Source: Buddleja alternifolia
Taxonomy: Eukaryota; Streptophyta; Magnoliopsida; Lamiales; Scrophulariaceae
Assembly: GCA_019426215.1 (NCBI GenBank)
Contig: CM033396.1
Span: 24,009,101 to 24,073,100 of the forward strand
DNA: 64,000 nt
Direction: 5' to 3'
The translations under genes and the position numbers were made by a program. This document shows positions 48,077 to 59,301 of the stretch, one piece after another. Under the pieces are notes generated by a model, which made no database searches, was not told the DNA's origin, and saw nothing but the letters and a program-made list of their open reading frames with translations. Position 1 is the first letter of the stretch, and the number at the start of each line of letters is the position of its first letter.

Positions 48077-49080
48077 GGAAAATTACTAAGGCTCCGTATT
48101 ATAGAAATTCGTGTGAAAATAATAATTTTTTGTTTGTTTGTTTGGATGTATTGAGAAATATTTGGAAATTGTATAGATGTGACATAAAATTGATTGAATT
48201 AGTTATTTATATAATGATGATGGGAGAAAAAATTAGAATAATATTTATTTATGATAAAGTAAGAAAGAGAATGTGTTGGATAGTTGAATTATTTAATTAT
48301 TGAAGAGAGAAAATGAAGTAATTGAATTGATGAAATAATGAGTAGTTATATAGGTGAATGTATAGTAAGATTTAAAATTTGAGTATTTTCTGTAAAATTT
48401 ATCTTGAAGTGTGCATTTTTATTTTCTGGATCACCAGAAAATGAAAATGCAACTTAAAAAACATAACCATACATAGCCTAAAAAACCCGTAAAATAATTT
48501 TTTTATATCCCCCATGATAAAAATTTTCAATCCAAAAAACTCATTCAACCAACTTTTCATTTCACAAAGCCTAAAATTTAGGGTTAATAAATTTATGGAC
48601 TTAATTGCTCTTAGTCTTCTAGACTAAAAAATCTAATCAGTTGTAATTTGTATAGAGATTATTTATTTAGAAATTTTGCATTGATAATTGACTAAATATA
48701 ATTTTATATTTAAATTTTCAAATTTTTAATCTTCTTAAAAAAATTTATAAATATATTTATTTTTAGATAATTACCATAGTAAAATAAAAAAATAAATTAT
48801 ATAAAATATTTAAAATAATTAATACTAAAAATAAAAAATTGTATCATTCAACTTATCAATTTGAAAATTTTAAAACAAAAAAGAAATCTATAAAAAAGAC
48901 CAATTAAACAATTCTTAAATTCATAAATGAAGGGTAGTTTAGTCCAAAAAATTTTTAATCTTAACTTTTAAGTTTTTTTGAATGAAAAATTTGTAGAGTG
49001 GATTTTTGAGATTGAAAAATATTTTGCTTGATTTTTTGTATATGAAAATTTATTTTAAGGGGTTTACTAGTGATTTTTCC
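48077..49080. mobile_element. third copy of the long-TIR MITE, carrying a nested MITE
   Basis: Ends GAAAATTACTAA and AGTGATTTTTCC, with the same interior as 30443-31056 (TAATAAATTTATGGACTTA-like and ATGAAGGGTA-like blocks) but clearly more diverged. The Tourist-like element at 48090-48478 splits its left end after TAA. Confidence 0.75.
48090..48478. mobile_element. Tourist-like MITE nested in the long-TIR MITE
   Basis: 389 bp from GGCTCCGTAT to ACATAGCC, flanked by TAA (48087-48089, 48479-48481), the 3-bp target duplication of PIF/Harbinger elements. It has a subterminal hairpin near 48411-48451 (GCATTTTTATTTTCTGG against CCAGAAAATGAAAATGC). Confidence 0.8.
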
Positions 49081-49440
49081 TTATTTTTTTATGATGTTCA
49101 AAATGTCAAATATCTAGTCTCATGAAGAAATCGATCAAAAATATTGACTAACTGAACGAAAATTTTAGTTGAAACTAAACGTGAAGGGGAAAAATGCAAT
49201 TTCCCCATAATTTCGTCTAGAAAACTCTATTTACATCATCAATACAAAAGCAGAAAGTCAAACAGTACAAGTAATTGATAATTTCGGTGTTATTTTTGTT
49301 TCTGTAAACAAGAAAACACAAACGCGAGGAAAATTAAAAGGGAAAAAGGTATGTGTACACAGTGCCAGAAATGGGTAACGCCCAAAAATTATCATGGACA
49401 GACACAACAGAAGTCGTAATAATAACCCATAACGCAAGTG
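49081..49440. other. gene-free stretch upstream of the HMA gene
   Basis: AT-rich intergenic sequence. The 140-codon minus frame overlapping 49258-49680 reads through the promoter and the C-rich leader and is not a gene. Confidence 0.5.
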
Positions 49441-49753
49441 AAACGACGTCGCATGAACGCCTAGTAACGCCTTCCATTGCACGTGCCACCTAGCACTATT
49501 TAACAGCCACGTCACTTTGTATGATGATGCTCTCCCACCTCCAGATCTGATAAACACTCCCCCCCCCCCCCAACCCCCACCCCCTTCTGCCCTTCTACAG
49601 ACTATTACTAAGAAAAAACAATCAACTTTGTAAGCCAAAGAAAAACACACACAGTGTAAGGTGTCTTTGTGTGTCTCCACAATTTCTTCATTCTTCTACA
49701 TTATCTATTTATCTCCACTCAATTACAACCCCCTGTGAAAAAGGAGAAAATCA
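49441..49753 (+). promoter_or_regulatory. promoter and 5' leader of the HMA gene
   Basis: Three ACGT-core elements cluster in about 70 bp: GACGTC (49445-49450), the G-box CACGTG (49480-49485) and CACGTCA (49508-49514). Such elements bind bZIP/bHLH factors and are common in stress- and ABA-responsive promoters. A TATA-like CTATTTAA lies at about 49497-49504. The leader contains an unusual C-rich tract (49559-49585, including 13 Cs in a row) and CT repeats near 49780 inside intron 1. The transcription start is inferred, not shown. Confidence 0.5.
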
Positions 49754-51567
49754 ATGGGAGAGGTCTTATTCTCTCTCTATGTCTCTCTCTCTCTCTAAAT
49801 TATTATATATCCAACCATTTTTTTCTTTGTGATTTAATGTTACTCATTTATATGTTATGTTCAGGAACAGAAGAAACCGGAGGAAAACAAAGCGGAGGGA
49901 GCCAAAGAGGAGAAGAAAGAAGAAGCTCCAAAGGCGGCGGAAGATGTGAAAAAAGATGAGAAGAAATCTGAGGATACCAAGGCGGCGGAAGAGCAACCGC
50001 CGCCACCTCCACCGCCGCCTCAAGAAATAGTTCTGAGGGTGTTCATGCATTGTGAGGGCTGTGCTAGAAAAGTCCGCAGGTGCCTCAAAGGCTTTGAAGG
50101 TAATTAAATTATTACATATATTATTTTATCATAAATATATATATGTCTTTTTCAAACTCTCTATTAATTCAGAAAAAAAATAATGGTCATTTGTGTCTAT
50201 CATGATATATATGTATATGTATATATATGTGTGTGTGTGCAGGAGTGGAGGGAGTGATAACAGATTGCAGGAGCAGTAAAGTGGTGGTGAAAGGTGAAAA
50301 AGCAGATCCATTAAAGGTTTTGGAGAGGGTTCAAAAGAAGAGCCACCGCCAAGTTCAGCTTATTTCCCCTATCCCAAAGCCGCCCTCTGAAGAAGAGCCT
50401 AACAAAGTTGAACAAAAAGAGGTGGTGCTCAAATCTCAAGAGAAAAAGCAGGAGGTTTGTTATTTCTTCTTATTATTATAATTTGTTACTTAATATATAT
50501 GACTATTGTTATTGTTATTATTATTATTGTGTTTTGATTTGAATAATTGTTGTTGTTACTACAGCCTGCTGTGATTACAGTGATATTGGGTGTGTACATG
50601 CATTGTGAAGCTTGTGCTCAAGAAATCAAAAAGCGGATTCAGAAAATGAACGGTATGATATATATGAATGATTTCTTTCTATTTTCATTCTGGAAATGAA
50701 ATAAAAAAAAGAATTGGCAATTTTTATTTATGGTCTTCTACTTTTAAATAATAATAATTGATGTGCTTTTTGTGCCTTTAATTACGTACCCTTTTCAGCT
50801 GTATCTGCAATCACAATTGTTTTCATCTCTTTTTGCACCTCTAAAATAGTATTAGTAAAGTTTATTTGATTGACGATTCTATATTGATTCTTAAAATAAC
50901 CTGCGACAATCTGTACATTCTTTGTATTTTGGAATATATATATATATATAATATTCAATTCTCTCCAGATTCTATTTTCAATTCCTTCAAACTAAGGTCA
51001 ATTCAAAATCTGTCTTTGTTAAGTATTAATAAATCAATTCAATTCAAAAGAATCTCGGAACATGGTTGGCAATAATTAATTTCTTTTCAGAGTTAATTGC
51101 ATTTAACACATTGTTTGGACGATACAGGAGTTGAGATTGCAGAGCCAAACCTGAAGAGCTCACAAGTGACCGTGAAAGGTGCATTTGAACCTGAAATACT
51201 CATCGATTACGTGCACAAGAAGACCGGGAAACACGCGGTGATCGTGAAGGTGGAACCCGAAAAGAAAGAGGAGGAGAAAGGGAAAGACGAGAAGAAAGCC
51301 GAGGAAGGAGAAAAGGAAGTGAAGAAAGACGTAGAAGTCGCCAAACCAAAGGAGGACGGTGGTGCCGATGGCGGCACTGGCGGAGAACCACCAGCTAAGG
51401 CGGAGGAAGAGGTGGAGGACCCAAAATTGGAGTTGAGAAAGAATGAGTTTTACTACTACTACCCACAGAACTACCAGTTGTACCCTCAAAGGTTTGTCCA
51501 GGAAATGAATCCATATCCTCCACAGATGTTTAGTGATGAGAATCCAAATGCATGTACTATTATGTAA
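49754..51567 (+). CDS. heavy-metal-associated isoprenylated plant protein (HIPP), two HMA domains
   Basis: Five exons by splice signals: 49754-49762, 49865-50099, 50243-50454, 50565-50652, 51128-51567. Every intron is GT-AG and phases agree, giving 327 residues. Exon 1 encodes only MGE. Residues 4-55 are Glu/Lys-rich and end in eight prolines. HMA domain 1 starts near 57, with MHCEGC at 64-69; HMA domain 2 starts near 155, with MHCEAC at 164-169. Both keep the CxxC pair that binds soft metals such as Cu, Zn or Cd. A charged Lys/Glu linker follows, then a Tyr/Pro-rich tail ending CTIM, a CaaX box for farnesylation that would anchor the protein to membranes. HIPPs are metallochaperone-like proteins linked to metal handling and stress responses. 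The architecture matches the two-domain HIPP group; the exact orthologue was not assigned. It appears intact. Confidence 0.93.
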
Positions 51568-52758
51568 ATTTGGAATAATGTGAGGGTAAAATGGGTAACC
51601 AATGTTTCCATCCATGAGAGCCATTTTACTCCTGACAACATGTTGATGTGGTCTACATGTGGCCCTGTCTAGGGATATTATAATATCATCATAGTATAAA
51701 TTAAGAGACAAGTTGTAGAGTTTTGTACCTTTTAGTTTTCTTTATTAATATAATCTTTTGTGAAATACGATGAATACTACTAGTATATATATATATATTA
51801 ACATATGGTATGTACATATATATATATATATGTTTATTATTATTGGTGAAGTATATACTTGAGTTTTGTTGTGTGGGTTGATGGTAGTTACTATTTTGGG
51901 ACTCAATATATTTCTTCTTTTCTTCCCTTATTCCAACTATTTGACTAGTAGGTGACCTTGTGGGGATGTGGAGTAACTATTGCAATAAATGTGAATTGAT
52001 ATTGGAAACTAAATTGTCATAGTAAAACATAGAAAAGAGCATATAATCTAATCATCACGCGTTTGTATGTATTGAAGGATTTGATATATGTTTTGATTGA
52101 AATGATGGCTAACTTCGTCGTTTAATATGCATTTCTATCAGGTGAAACCCTAAAAGTCAGTTTCTCTTAGAGAGAGAAAATGGCTAGGGTAGAGTTGAAA
52201 CTATAATTACTCCACATTACCAAAGCAAAAGCAAAACACAAACAATTTGATAAAATATATCATCCAGAATCACATTAGGTTTTTACAATGATCAAAATCG
52301 TTAGAATCAATTTCTCTCCCACCTTGAGTTTCATACTTGATAGATGTGTCTCAAAGAAAGAAAAGGAATATTTAAATTAATTTTACATATTATAATTAAA
52401 CAAAAAATATTTAAATCAAATATAAATAATTAATATTATTCTTAAATTTATGAAAGTTTCAGGTTTCAATCAAGATTTCAAGAAATGTCGGTGGATAATT
52501 TGCACAATACTTTCTAGTATTTTTTAAATTTGGGTTAGATTCAGAGAAAATTTCGGATTTCGATCGAAATTTTAATGAGTATTCTGCCAATATGGATCAA
52601 AAGTAAAATTTTGCTTTAAAACTTAAAGAGCACGAGCACGAAATTTTGGTCAAAATTTAAGATCATGAGTATATTAAGGACGTGCACTCCTCTTGCCACC
52701 GTTTTCTTCCTGACAAAGATGACGCAACTAAAAAAAAAATTGGACGATGGTCGAGGCA
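51568..52758. other. 3' flank of the HMA gene and gene-free stretch
   Basis: Presumed 3' UTR to about 51750 (ATTAATATAATC near 51744 could serve as a polyadenylation signal), then two (TA)n runs (51784-51800, 51817-51832) and AT-rich DNA without genes. Confidence 0.45.
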
Positions 52759-52763
52759 GTGAA

Positions 52764-53277
52764 TGTTAGAATTTGAAGTTTCAAAACTTCAAAGCTAATT
52801 TTAATTGCAGCATTAGTTTCATTAAAATACTTTGATAATAATCTCCCACATTGAATTTATTTGCGCTTTTAATTTGTAGGTTTCATCATACATTTTAGCA
52901 CAATATATAGGTCCTAGAGGTCTAGTTAGAACACACAACATTAACAAGCATACAACATTCATACACTTCTATATTTCTCTATATTTTGAACAACTAGGAT
53001 AAGGTTTTGTTCACAAAGTTTTCTTGTGAATGTGCTCACAAAGAAAACACCGGCATGACCTTCTTCGATTTTATCTTGAGGTGGTGGTGAGCCGACAATA
53101 CCTGCACGAGGAGAGGCCATCACGATCTTAGGACAACGTCAAATGACGTGACTCCTACAAGCCAACCGTTCTTACTTTTTATGCTTTTAAATTATATTAT
53201 TTATGCAAATATTTTACATGGAAATCTAAAGATTTATATTCGGTTATTGCATGAAAATATTGGAAATTTTCATAACA
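52764..53277 (+). mobile_element. solo LTR (Copia-like)
   Basis: 514 bp from TGTTAGAATTTGAAG to TTTTCATAACA. The flanks are GTGAA (52759-52763) and GTGCA (53278-53282), matching 4 of 5. Inside are AATCTCCCACATTG and a TATA box with start-like sequence CAATATATAGG (about 52902), as in plant Copia LTRs, which sets the orientation. No partner LTR is near. Confidence 0.65.
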
Positions 53278-53282
53278 GTGCA

Positions 53283-53749
53283 ATCCCTCGCGCTTTGTGT
53301 CGTTTAAGGTAGCAGAATGCGGCACCGCACCGAGTTGTTCAAGGTAGTGTATCCCTCGAGCATTATGATTTGTGTATTGTATTGCAGGAATTCAAAGCCT
53401 TCAATTCGAATCTCTATTAAGGATCATTTTGCAATGATATGGATTTCAATATTTTGGCTACTATTTTAACCTTACAATGGTTATTATGGATTTCAAATTT
53501 ATATAGAATTATTTGAAAGGGAAAAAAATAATATTTTTAAGTTCTTTCTTCAGATTCAAATAATTAAATCCGAACATTAGCTAATCGAAGACCGCTTGGA
53601 GGAGTGATTTGTGAAGTTTGTACTTCCATGTCTACATCCGAACATAAGCTAATTGGTCAATATAACTTAAGTTTGATCAATTCTTTTAGTAGGTATCCGG
53701 TACAAGATTTTTTTGGCTGAGATAAATTATTGTGAGAATACATGAACTT
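53283..53749. other. gene-free stretch
   Basis: No coding or repeat recognised. It starts with a GC-richer piece (CTCGCGCTTTGTGTCG) of unknown origin. Confidence 0.45.
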
Positions 53750-53767
53750 AAGTGTATTAATAATTTC

Positions 53768-53792
53768 TACTTATCAAAAAAAAGAAAAGAAA
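53768..53792 (+). mobile_element. tail-only retro-insertion
   Basis: TACTTATC followed by an A-rich run, 25 bp in all, flanked by an 18-bp duplication AAGTGTATTAATAATTTC (53750-53767 and, with one change, 53793-53810). This is the form of an extremely 5'-truncated LINE or SINE copy. Confidence 0.7.
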
Positions 53793-53810
53793 AAGTGTAT
53801 TAATTATTTC

Positions 53811-55586
53811 AAATTCAATTTCAAATGAATGAAATATATAGCTAATGTTTAAAGCAAGTCATTTATTCGGATATGAGTTAGACTGATCGACTAGACGAAT
53901 CTAGACGCTCCACATCTCATTCAACTGACGGACATATGGATCAAACAATCGTCACCATGCAGTTAATGGACACATCTCTATAAATTTTATAAATAGATTT
54001 TCCCTGAAATTTCCAGATTTCATTCATTCATACCAAGAATCACTTTCTGCATCTACACTTAAGTATACTTATCTCGTAAGTTTGTGCATTTTTGTCCTTT
54101 AAAGAAAGTTCCTAATGAATGTTTTGTTTGTAGTTATCAAGATTTGTAGTAAACTCCGGTTGTCGATTTATGGCCCCAAACAAGCTTCATAAAGCTGGAA
54201 GTTACGTTTTGATGAATTCGTTAAGGGTTACGATTTTGTCAAGAATGTATATGAACTGTGTGTGCTCACGTTTAATGAAGCGGTTAAGTGTTACGATTTG
54301 TCAAGAACGTATATGAGCTATATGTGCTCAAAATAAAATCCCTCTATCATGGGAGGAGACTGCCGAAATGCGCAAGCACGTACTACCGGGCAATCTAGTC
54401 TTAAGAGCAAAATTCTAACTTTTGCTTCGACTTTTATCATTATTAATATACATAAATTATACACCAATTCTCTCATCTTACACTAACAGCGTATATTAGA
54501 AAGCTGCTAGCCTCGATCTTGAGCGCTCCATCACGGGTCGAACCCTTCTTTTGATAGCATTCTACATACCACACCATGCTGTAGAGTAGATATAGAAGTG
54601 GAGAAGAAATGAAAACGAGAATAAAAGAAAAAGAAAATGAATAAAATTGAAGAGATAATTATACAATGGTGGAGGAGAAAAGAAGAATTGGTGAAGGAAT
54701 ATTATAGTAGTACATGGAGCAGAAGATTTTCTGTTTGACAGTCACATCAAGATGTTGGTTGGTGCATCCTTGGTCCTTGAGGGCCCTTTTTTTTCAAAAG
54801 AAAAAATTGCAAAACTAAGTACAGTAACAGTAAGGAACACAAGTCGGTAGGGGAGGTAGGGTGGGCCGGAGGCTGTCAAGTGATATTTGGTGGCTCTCGG
54901 AAGCTCAATTTTCGAAAAATATTCATCATATAGTGTTAAAATATGTGTGCGGTCTATCAAATATATATATATATATATATTTTATTATGTTATAATATTT
55001 TGTATGGTTGATATTTCTCAAGAGTTGGACTACTGAAATCATCAAATATCACCCGAGGTTGAAGGGCATTTAGAGAATCAGAATTGCAACACATTTATAT
55101 AGTTGGTGGAATAATAATGTTGAATTGACTGTACCTCTCATCTCATTCATTCTTAATTTATTATTTAGCCATTATATATATGATGACATTATAGACTCAT
55201 CATTAAATAAATGTCCCCAAAGTGAAATCATTTTAGCACTATATATATATATATATGAATATGATGATGATCATAAATTATTATTATACACTCTTTGTTT
55301 TTGCACCAAAGCATGTGCTCTCAAACTTATGCCCCCAACAACCCAACTGCTAGGGAATCATATTTTTGTTCACTTTTTACTCTACCCGCATCTATTGAAA
55401 TATTTTTCGTTTCAAATTGCGAGCCACTTAACTATTGGGTTCTTAATGTTGTTTTAATATTTCAGTCTATGAATATTTCATTTTTAAAATTGTATAATCT
55501 TCAAATATTTCTCATTCGAATTGAAAGAGAATGTTAGTAGTTAGTTGAAATATTGAAACACACGGCTAGAATGACTTCTATCTTGC
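53811..55586. other. gene-free stretch
   Basis: AT-rich. Short direct repeats around ACGATTTTGTCAAGAA...TATATGAACTGTGTGTGCTCA occur twice at 54228-54330. (TA)n runs are at 54961-54980 and 55240-55255. No gene. Confidence 0.45.
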
Positions 55587-55601
55587 AGTAATAATGCAGT
55601 C

Positions 55602-55620
55602 CTTTTCAAAAAAAAAAAAA
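55602..55620 (+). mobile_element. tail-only retro-insertion
   Basis: CTTTTC plus a run of 13 As between two copies of AGTAATAATGCAGTC (55587-55601; 55621-55635 with one change). The tail resembles the end of the LINE at 25780-25803 (TTTTCTCTTC plus As), so that family is a plausible source. Confidence 0.7.
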
Positions 55621-55635
55621 AGTAATAATGCTGTC

Positions 55636-56319
55636 AAATACGAATTTGTGTTTTCAAAATTAATTCTGGTGTGGTCAAAACGTATATATTGTTGGTGTTG
55701 TGAATATTACTTCGTTCTCCGAGTTGAATGCTTATTCAAGTTGAAATATTTTCCTTTAAAGTGAACTTTCACTTTGTTGATAATGTAAATTGACCTACAA
55801 TACAAATAGGCGTTAGGGAAGTCAAAATATTTTCGGGTTGAACTCTCCAACGATCAAGTCAATTCGAAATTCAAAAAAATTGGAAAACTAATTTAAAAAA
55901 AATAAGAAAAAATGCATCACCATAGAGTTCGTGCATATTTCACAATGGAACGACTTAATTATAAGCATGACAAGTGTGGATTTTCACTCGTTATGATTGT
56001 TGGTAACTAATTCTTCTCCTTTTTTTTGTTTTTTTTTGGTGAATGTAGGTAACTAATTCCAAATTTTTGTCGGGAACCCAAATTGTTAAATCCACATTTG
56101 GCCATGATACTTGACTTGCCATTTGATGGGTATAAAACAAAATAACAACCACTATAAATATATACTTGGTTGTCCGAAGCTTTATTATTAACCCTTGAAG
56201 GAATATGTACACACTCTACAAACAAATAATTTCTGAGTTTCTATATACTCTATGAGGTAAAAGGTAAAAATTTCCCTATTATCTAAGTAGCTCATTATCA
56301 CCCCATGAATGAATAAATT
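55636..56319. other. gene-free stretch
   Basis: AT-rich, no coding or element ends recognised. Confidence 0.45.
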
Positions 56320-56907
56320 CACTAAAGACATTACAATAAAAACTAATATTAGAGACAAAATTTAAAGTGTCAATTTTAAAATTGTCAATAGATATAGATA
56401 ATGAGGAAAAATTGCTAATAAGTATTTTTAGTGACAAGAGATTTTTTAAAATTGTCATTATTGATAATTAGTGACACGTGTATAGAGATAGTTTAGTAGC
56501 AACACAAATACAATGACGATCATAATTGTTATCACTATGTTGTCAGTAAAGGTGTATCACTAATTGTCAATAGTGTTAACTTTTTGAACACTAATTATCA
56601 AAAGTGACAAATTTCTATACAAATATTGTCAATATATATTAAGCATGTAAACAGAGACAAAGCTAAGATTTTATATCTAGGGGGCGAATACCAAAAAATT
56701 GGGGGAAAATTGATATTTTTAGGTTGTGGGGGGTAAAATTGAAAAGAAAAAATTATAAGATACAAAATATTTTTTCAAAAGTTGAGGCAGAAGACTGCTC
56801 CTACCAGCTTTTGGCTCCGCATCTACATGTACAACCTATTTTAATTAGTGACAAATTTCGACATTGTTGCTTGATATTTGTCTCTAATGTCTTTATTTTT
56901 TTTAGTG
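56320..56907. mobile_element. non-autonomous CACTA-like element
   Basis: Ends CACTAAAG and TTTAGTG. Further in, both ends share AAAGACATTAGAGACAAA-like sequence in inverted orientation, and many AGTGACA/TGTCACT words lie within, as in subterminal regions of CACTA elements. The 3-bp flanks (ATT, ATA) do not match, so the insertion is not proven. No transposase. Confidence 0.45.
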
Positions 56908-57035
56908 ATAGGTTAACCGAGCGAATCATCTAATTTGAATTTTATTGCAGTCAATCTGGAAACATATCTAATTATCATGTACGTTCTATGTGAGCTCTAT
57001 AACTGTACTCTTTCTATATCTTGAGAGGGGGTGTT

Positions 57036-57154
57036 CTATAATGGTCTCGGCCCAGCTCAGCCGTTGGATCCCCCAATAGGAGGGGGGGGATCATTTAGCA
57101 ATTTAACCCCCCATGTGAGAGATCCAACGGTTCTCGCTGGACCGAGACCAATAT
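57036..57154. repeat. short inverted repeat (MITE-like hairpin)
   Basis: ATAATGGTCTCGGCCCAGC...CCGTTGGATC pairs with GATCCAACGG...GCTGGACCGAGACCAATAT across a G/C-rich centre of about 50 bp. Each arm is about 30 bp with few mismatches. Confidence 0.7.
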
Positions 57155-58073
57155 AATTTTGGGACCAATGGTCTTGACCCAACATATAATTTCCCATTTT
57201 GAGAGTGCAGTGTAGTTTAAAATTATCCTTCACATGCATGGCACCCACATGTCACCTCTTTTCGAGCCCACATCCTCAGCATGGTAATTTCTGTTTTTAT
57301 TATTTGCAAAAAATTAGATCCAGTGAATTTATGATAAATACTTAAATAAAATAACAATCACATAATACTCTTTTCATTAGAGTTTGCGAAGACATAATTT
57401 TACTTGGTTATTGCAGACCTACCAATACACTAGAAAATAAATTATTACTCTTGTTAACAATATATTATAAATCGGTCGCTACCAGTCTATAATACACCTA
57501 TATGAAATACGAGTTCTATACATTGTGGTCCCTAGGTACTTTTTTTTCTATTATTAAATCAGTACAGTTTGGAACATAGTCATAGCATACAATAATCGAA
57601 TTTTCGTGTAGTCTGGAATCTGGACAATGATTTTCACATTCTCAGGCTTTTGGGGCCGCCTACATCCTTACATGAGTATGATCTCCATCTAGATTTCGAC
57701 GGGGAAATATATAAACCTAAAAGAGTATCTAATGAGAGCGAAAATCAGCAAAGTTTACTTAAAGGGAAAGTTGGAAAGAAATTCACAAATGAACTTATGA
57801 TTTAGTTCCAAACAAACATGCTAAGCTCTGCACTCCCTAATTTAAAAATCAAGTTTTTGATTGATTCTCTACCCATTTAAAATATACCAAATACCCTTAC
57901 ATTTACTATTTCCAAGCTTTTTTTGTTTCTTCCAAATTTAGTTCTCTTCTTCCAATTTTAATTCTTTTTTCCCCATCCTATCCCACCCGGCCCCCAACTC
58001 GTTCCTTTCATTCTGAACACAATATGGTTAAAAAAATATATGAAGTGTCGTTACAGCTAAAATGAATTATTGT
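57155..58073. other. gene-free stretch
   Basis: No gene or clear repeat. Confidence 0.45.
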
Positions 58074-58213
58074 TAAAGTAAACATGACGTATGATTATAA
58101 TGGAGAGGAAAAATGGCTAAAGCGAGCATGGAGTATGGTTACAGTAACCATACATCATGTTCGTTTTAACCCATACTTCCTCTACACTATAACCATACTT
58201 CATGTTCTCTTTG
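58074..58213. repeat. 140-bp imperfect palindrome
   Basis: Arms 58074-58140 and 58142-58213 pair along their length. The centre is the perfect palindrome TATGGTTACAGTAACCATA (58132-58150), and the arms diverge gradually outward. It could be a small MITE or a precursor-like hairpin; no RNA evidence is available. Confidence 0.75.
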
Positions 58214-58384
58214 ACCATACTTCTAGAATTTCACCTTTTACAATGCTTCACCTTAATTTTAACCATAATGAAGTATGTTATGCAATTGGATGTAGTATGT
58301 TGGACTTAAGTGTGTTGTATATTCTAATACATAATAAAATATGGTTACATCAAAGATGGAGCTATAAACAGTATATATACATTT

Positions 58385-58902
58385 TAGCTTACATTTGAAA
58401 AATAAATTATTTTATATTAGACATTTCTTGATAATGTGTTGTATATTTTTGCAAAGCGCTATAAGTCCAAAGGAAAAAAATGGTTAATGAATCCGAACAT
58501 TCTACAGTGAGTTATAAACTTTCTCGTGAAGTCGCGCAAAACTCTTGACAAATTTTAGCTTATGTTTCAAGAATAAACTGTTTCATACTAGATGTTTCTT
58601 GATGATATGTCATACATTTTCAAAAATCCCCTCGAATACAAAAAATTAATAAATTATGATTTTGAGCATCCTACACTACGTTATGGACTTTCTCGTGAAG
58701 CCGTGCAAAACTCTTGACAAATTTTAACTTACGTTTGAAGAAAACTTTGTTTCATGCTAGATGTTTTTTACTAATGTGTCCTATATTTTTGAAAATTCCT
58801 ATGTGTCTACTTTCAAAGGAAAAAAATGGCTTATGCTTCCGAGCATCTTACATTGCGTTTCGGACTTTCTCGTACAATCGCGCAAAAATTGTTGATAGAT
58901 TT
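58385..58902 (+). repeat. three-unit tandem repeat, about 170 bp per unit
   Basis: Units at 58385-58555, 58556-58724 and 58725-58902. Each begins with TAGCTTACATTTGAAG-like sequence, and contains a TTTCATGCTAGATGTTT-like block, then GGACTTTCTCGTGAAG and GCGCAAAACTCTTGACAAAT near the end. The units are clearly diverged from each other. Confidence 0.85.
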
Positions 58903-59036
58903 TAATTTAATGAAAGTTTTCAAATCTGAATTTCAATAAAATGTGTGTGAATTAATTATTAAAAAAATAATTATTCAGTTTTCTAGATACAACCAAACAC
59001 TATTATGGAATCATATTACTGAAAATTTGAATAACT
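58903..59036. other. flank of the second LINE
   Basis: AT-rich. The bases next to the T run (TACTGAAAATTTGAATAAC) should be part of the LINE target duplication; its partner lies outside the window. Confidence 0.4.
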
Positions 59037-59064
59037 TTTTTTTTAAAAGAAACCATAGATATTA

Positions 59065-59301
59065 TTAATCAAAATCAGCTAAAACAACAAAATTCACTTG
59101 AGGGGGTACAACAGTATCCCTATCAAGTTCACCAACAACAAAACGAGCTAACAAGTGAGCGGGCTTATTGCCCAAACGTCTAACAAAATTAAACTCAATA
59201 GAATAAAAAGAGGGAATAAACTCAAGAATATCACTAACAAGAAGGCCTAACGGGGAAAGGTCCCGGTTTTTTGCCGAAAGTAAATTAATAAGAGATAAGC
59301 A
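59065..59301 (-). pseudogene. LINE ORF2: last part of RNase H
   Basis: Continues directly from VEGDC at 61063 after removing the solo LTR and one AAGCA. It reads LISLINLLSAKNRD-like, then LVSDILEFIPSFYSIEFNFV and RRLGNKPAHLLARF, the C-terminal half of the plant LINE RNase H (RVT_3), and ends FVVLADFD and TAA. The first half of the open frame as printed from 59439 belongs to the LTR. Confidence 0.85.

Noticed and set aside
51160..51711. 183-codon minus frame opposite the HIPP last exon
   Set aside because: Shadow of the Lys/Glu-rich coding strand, giving a Leu/Phe-rich complement.
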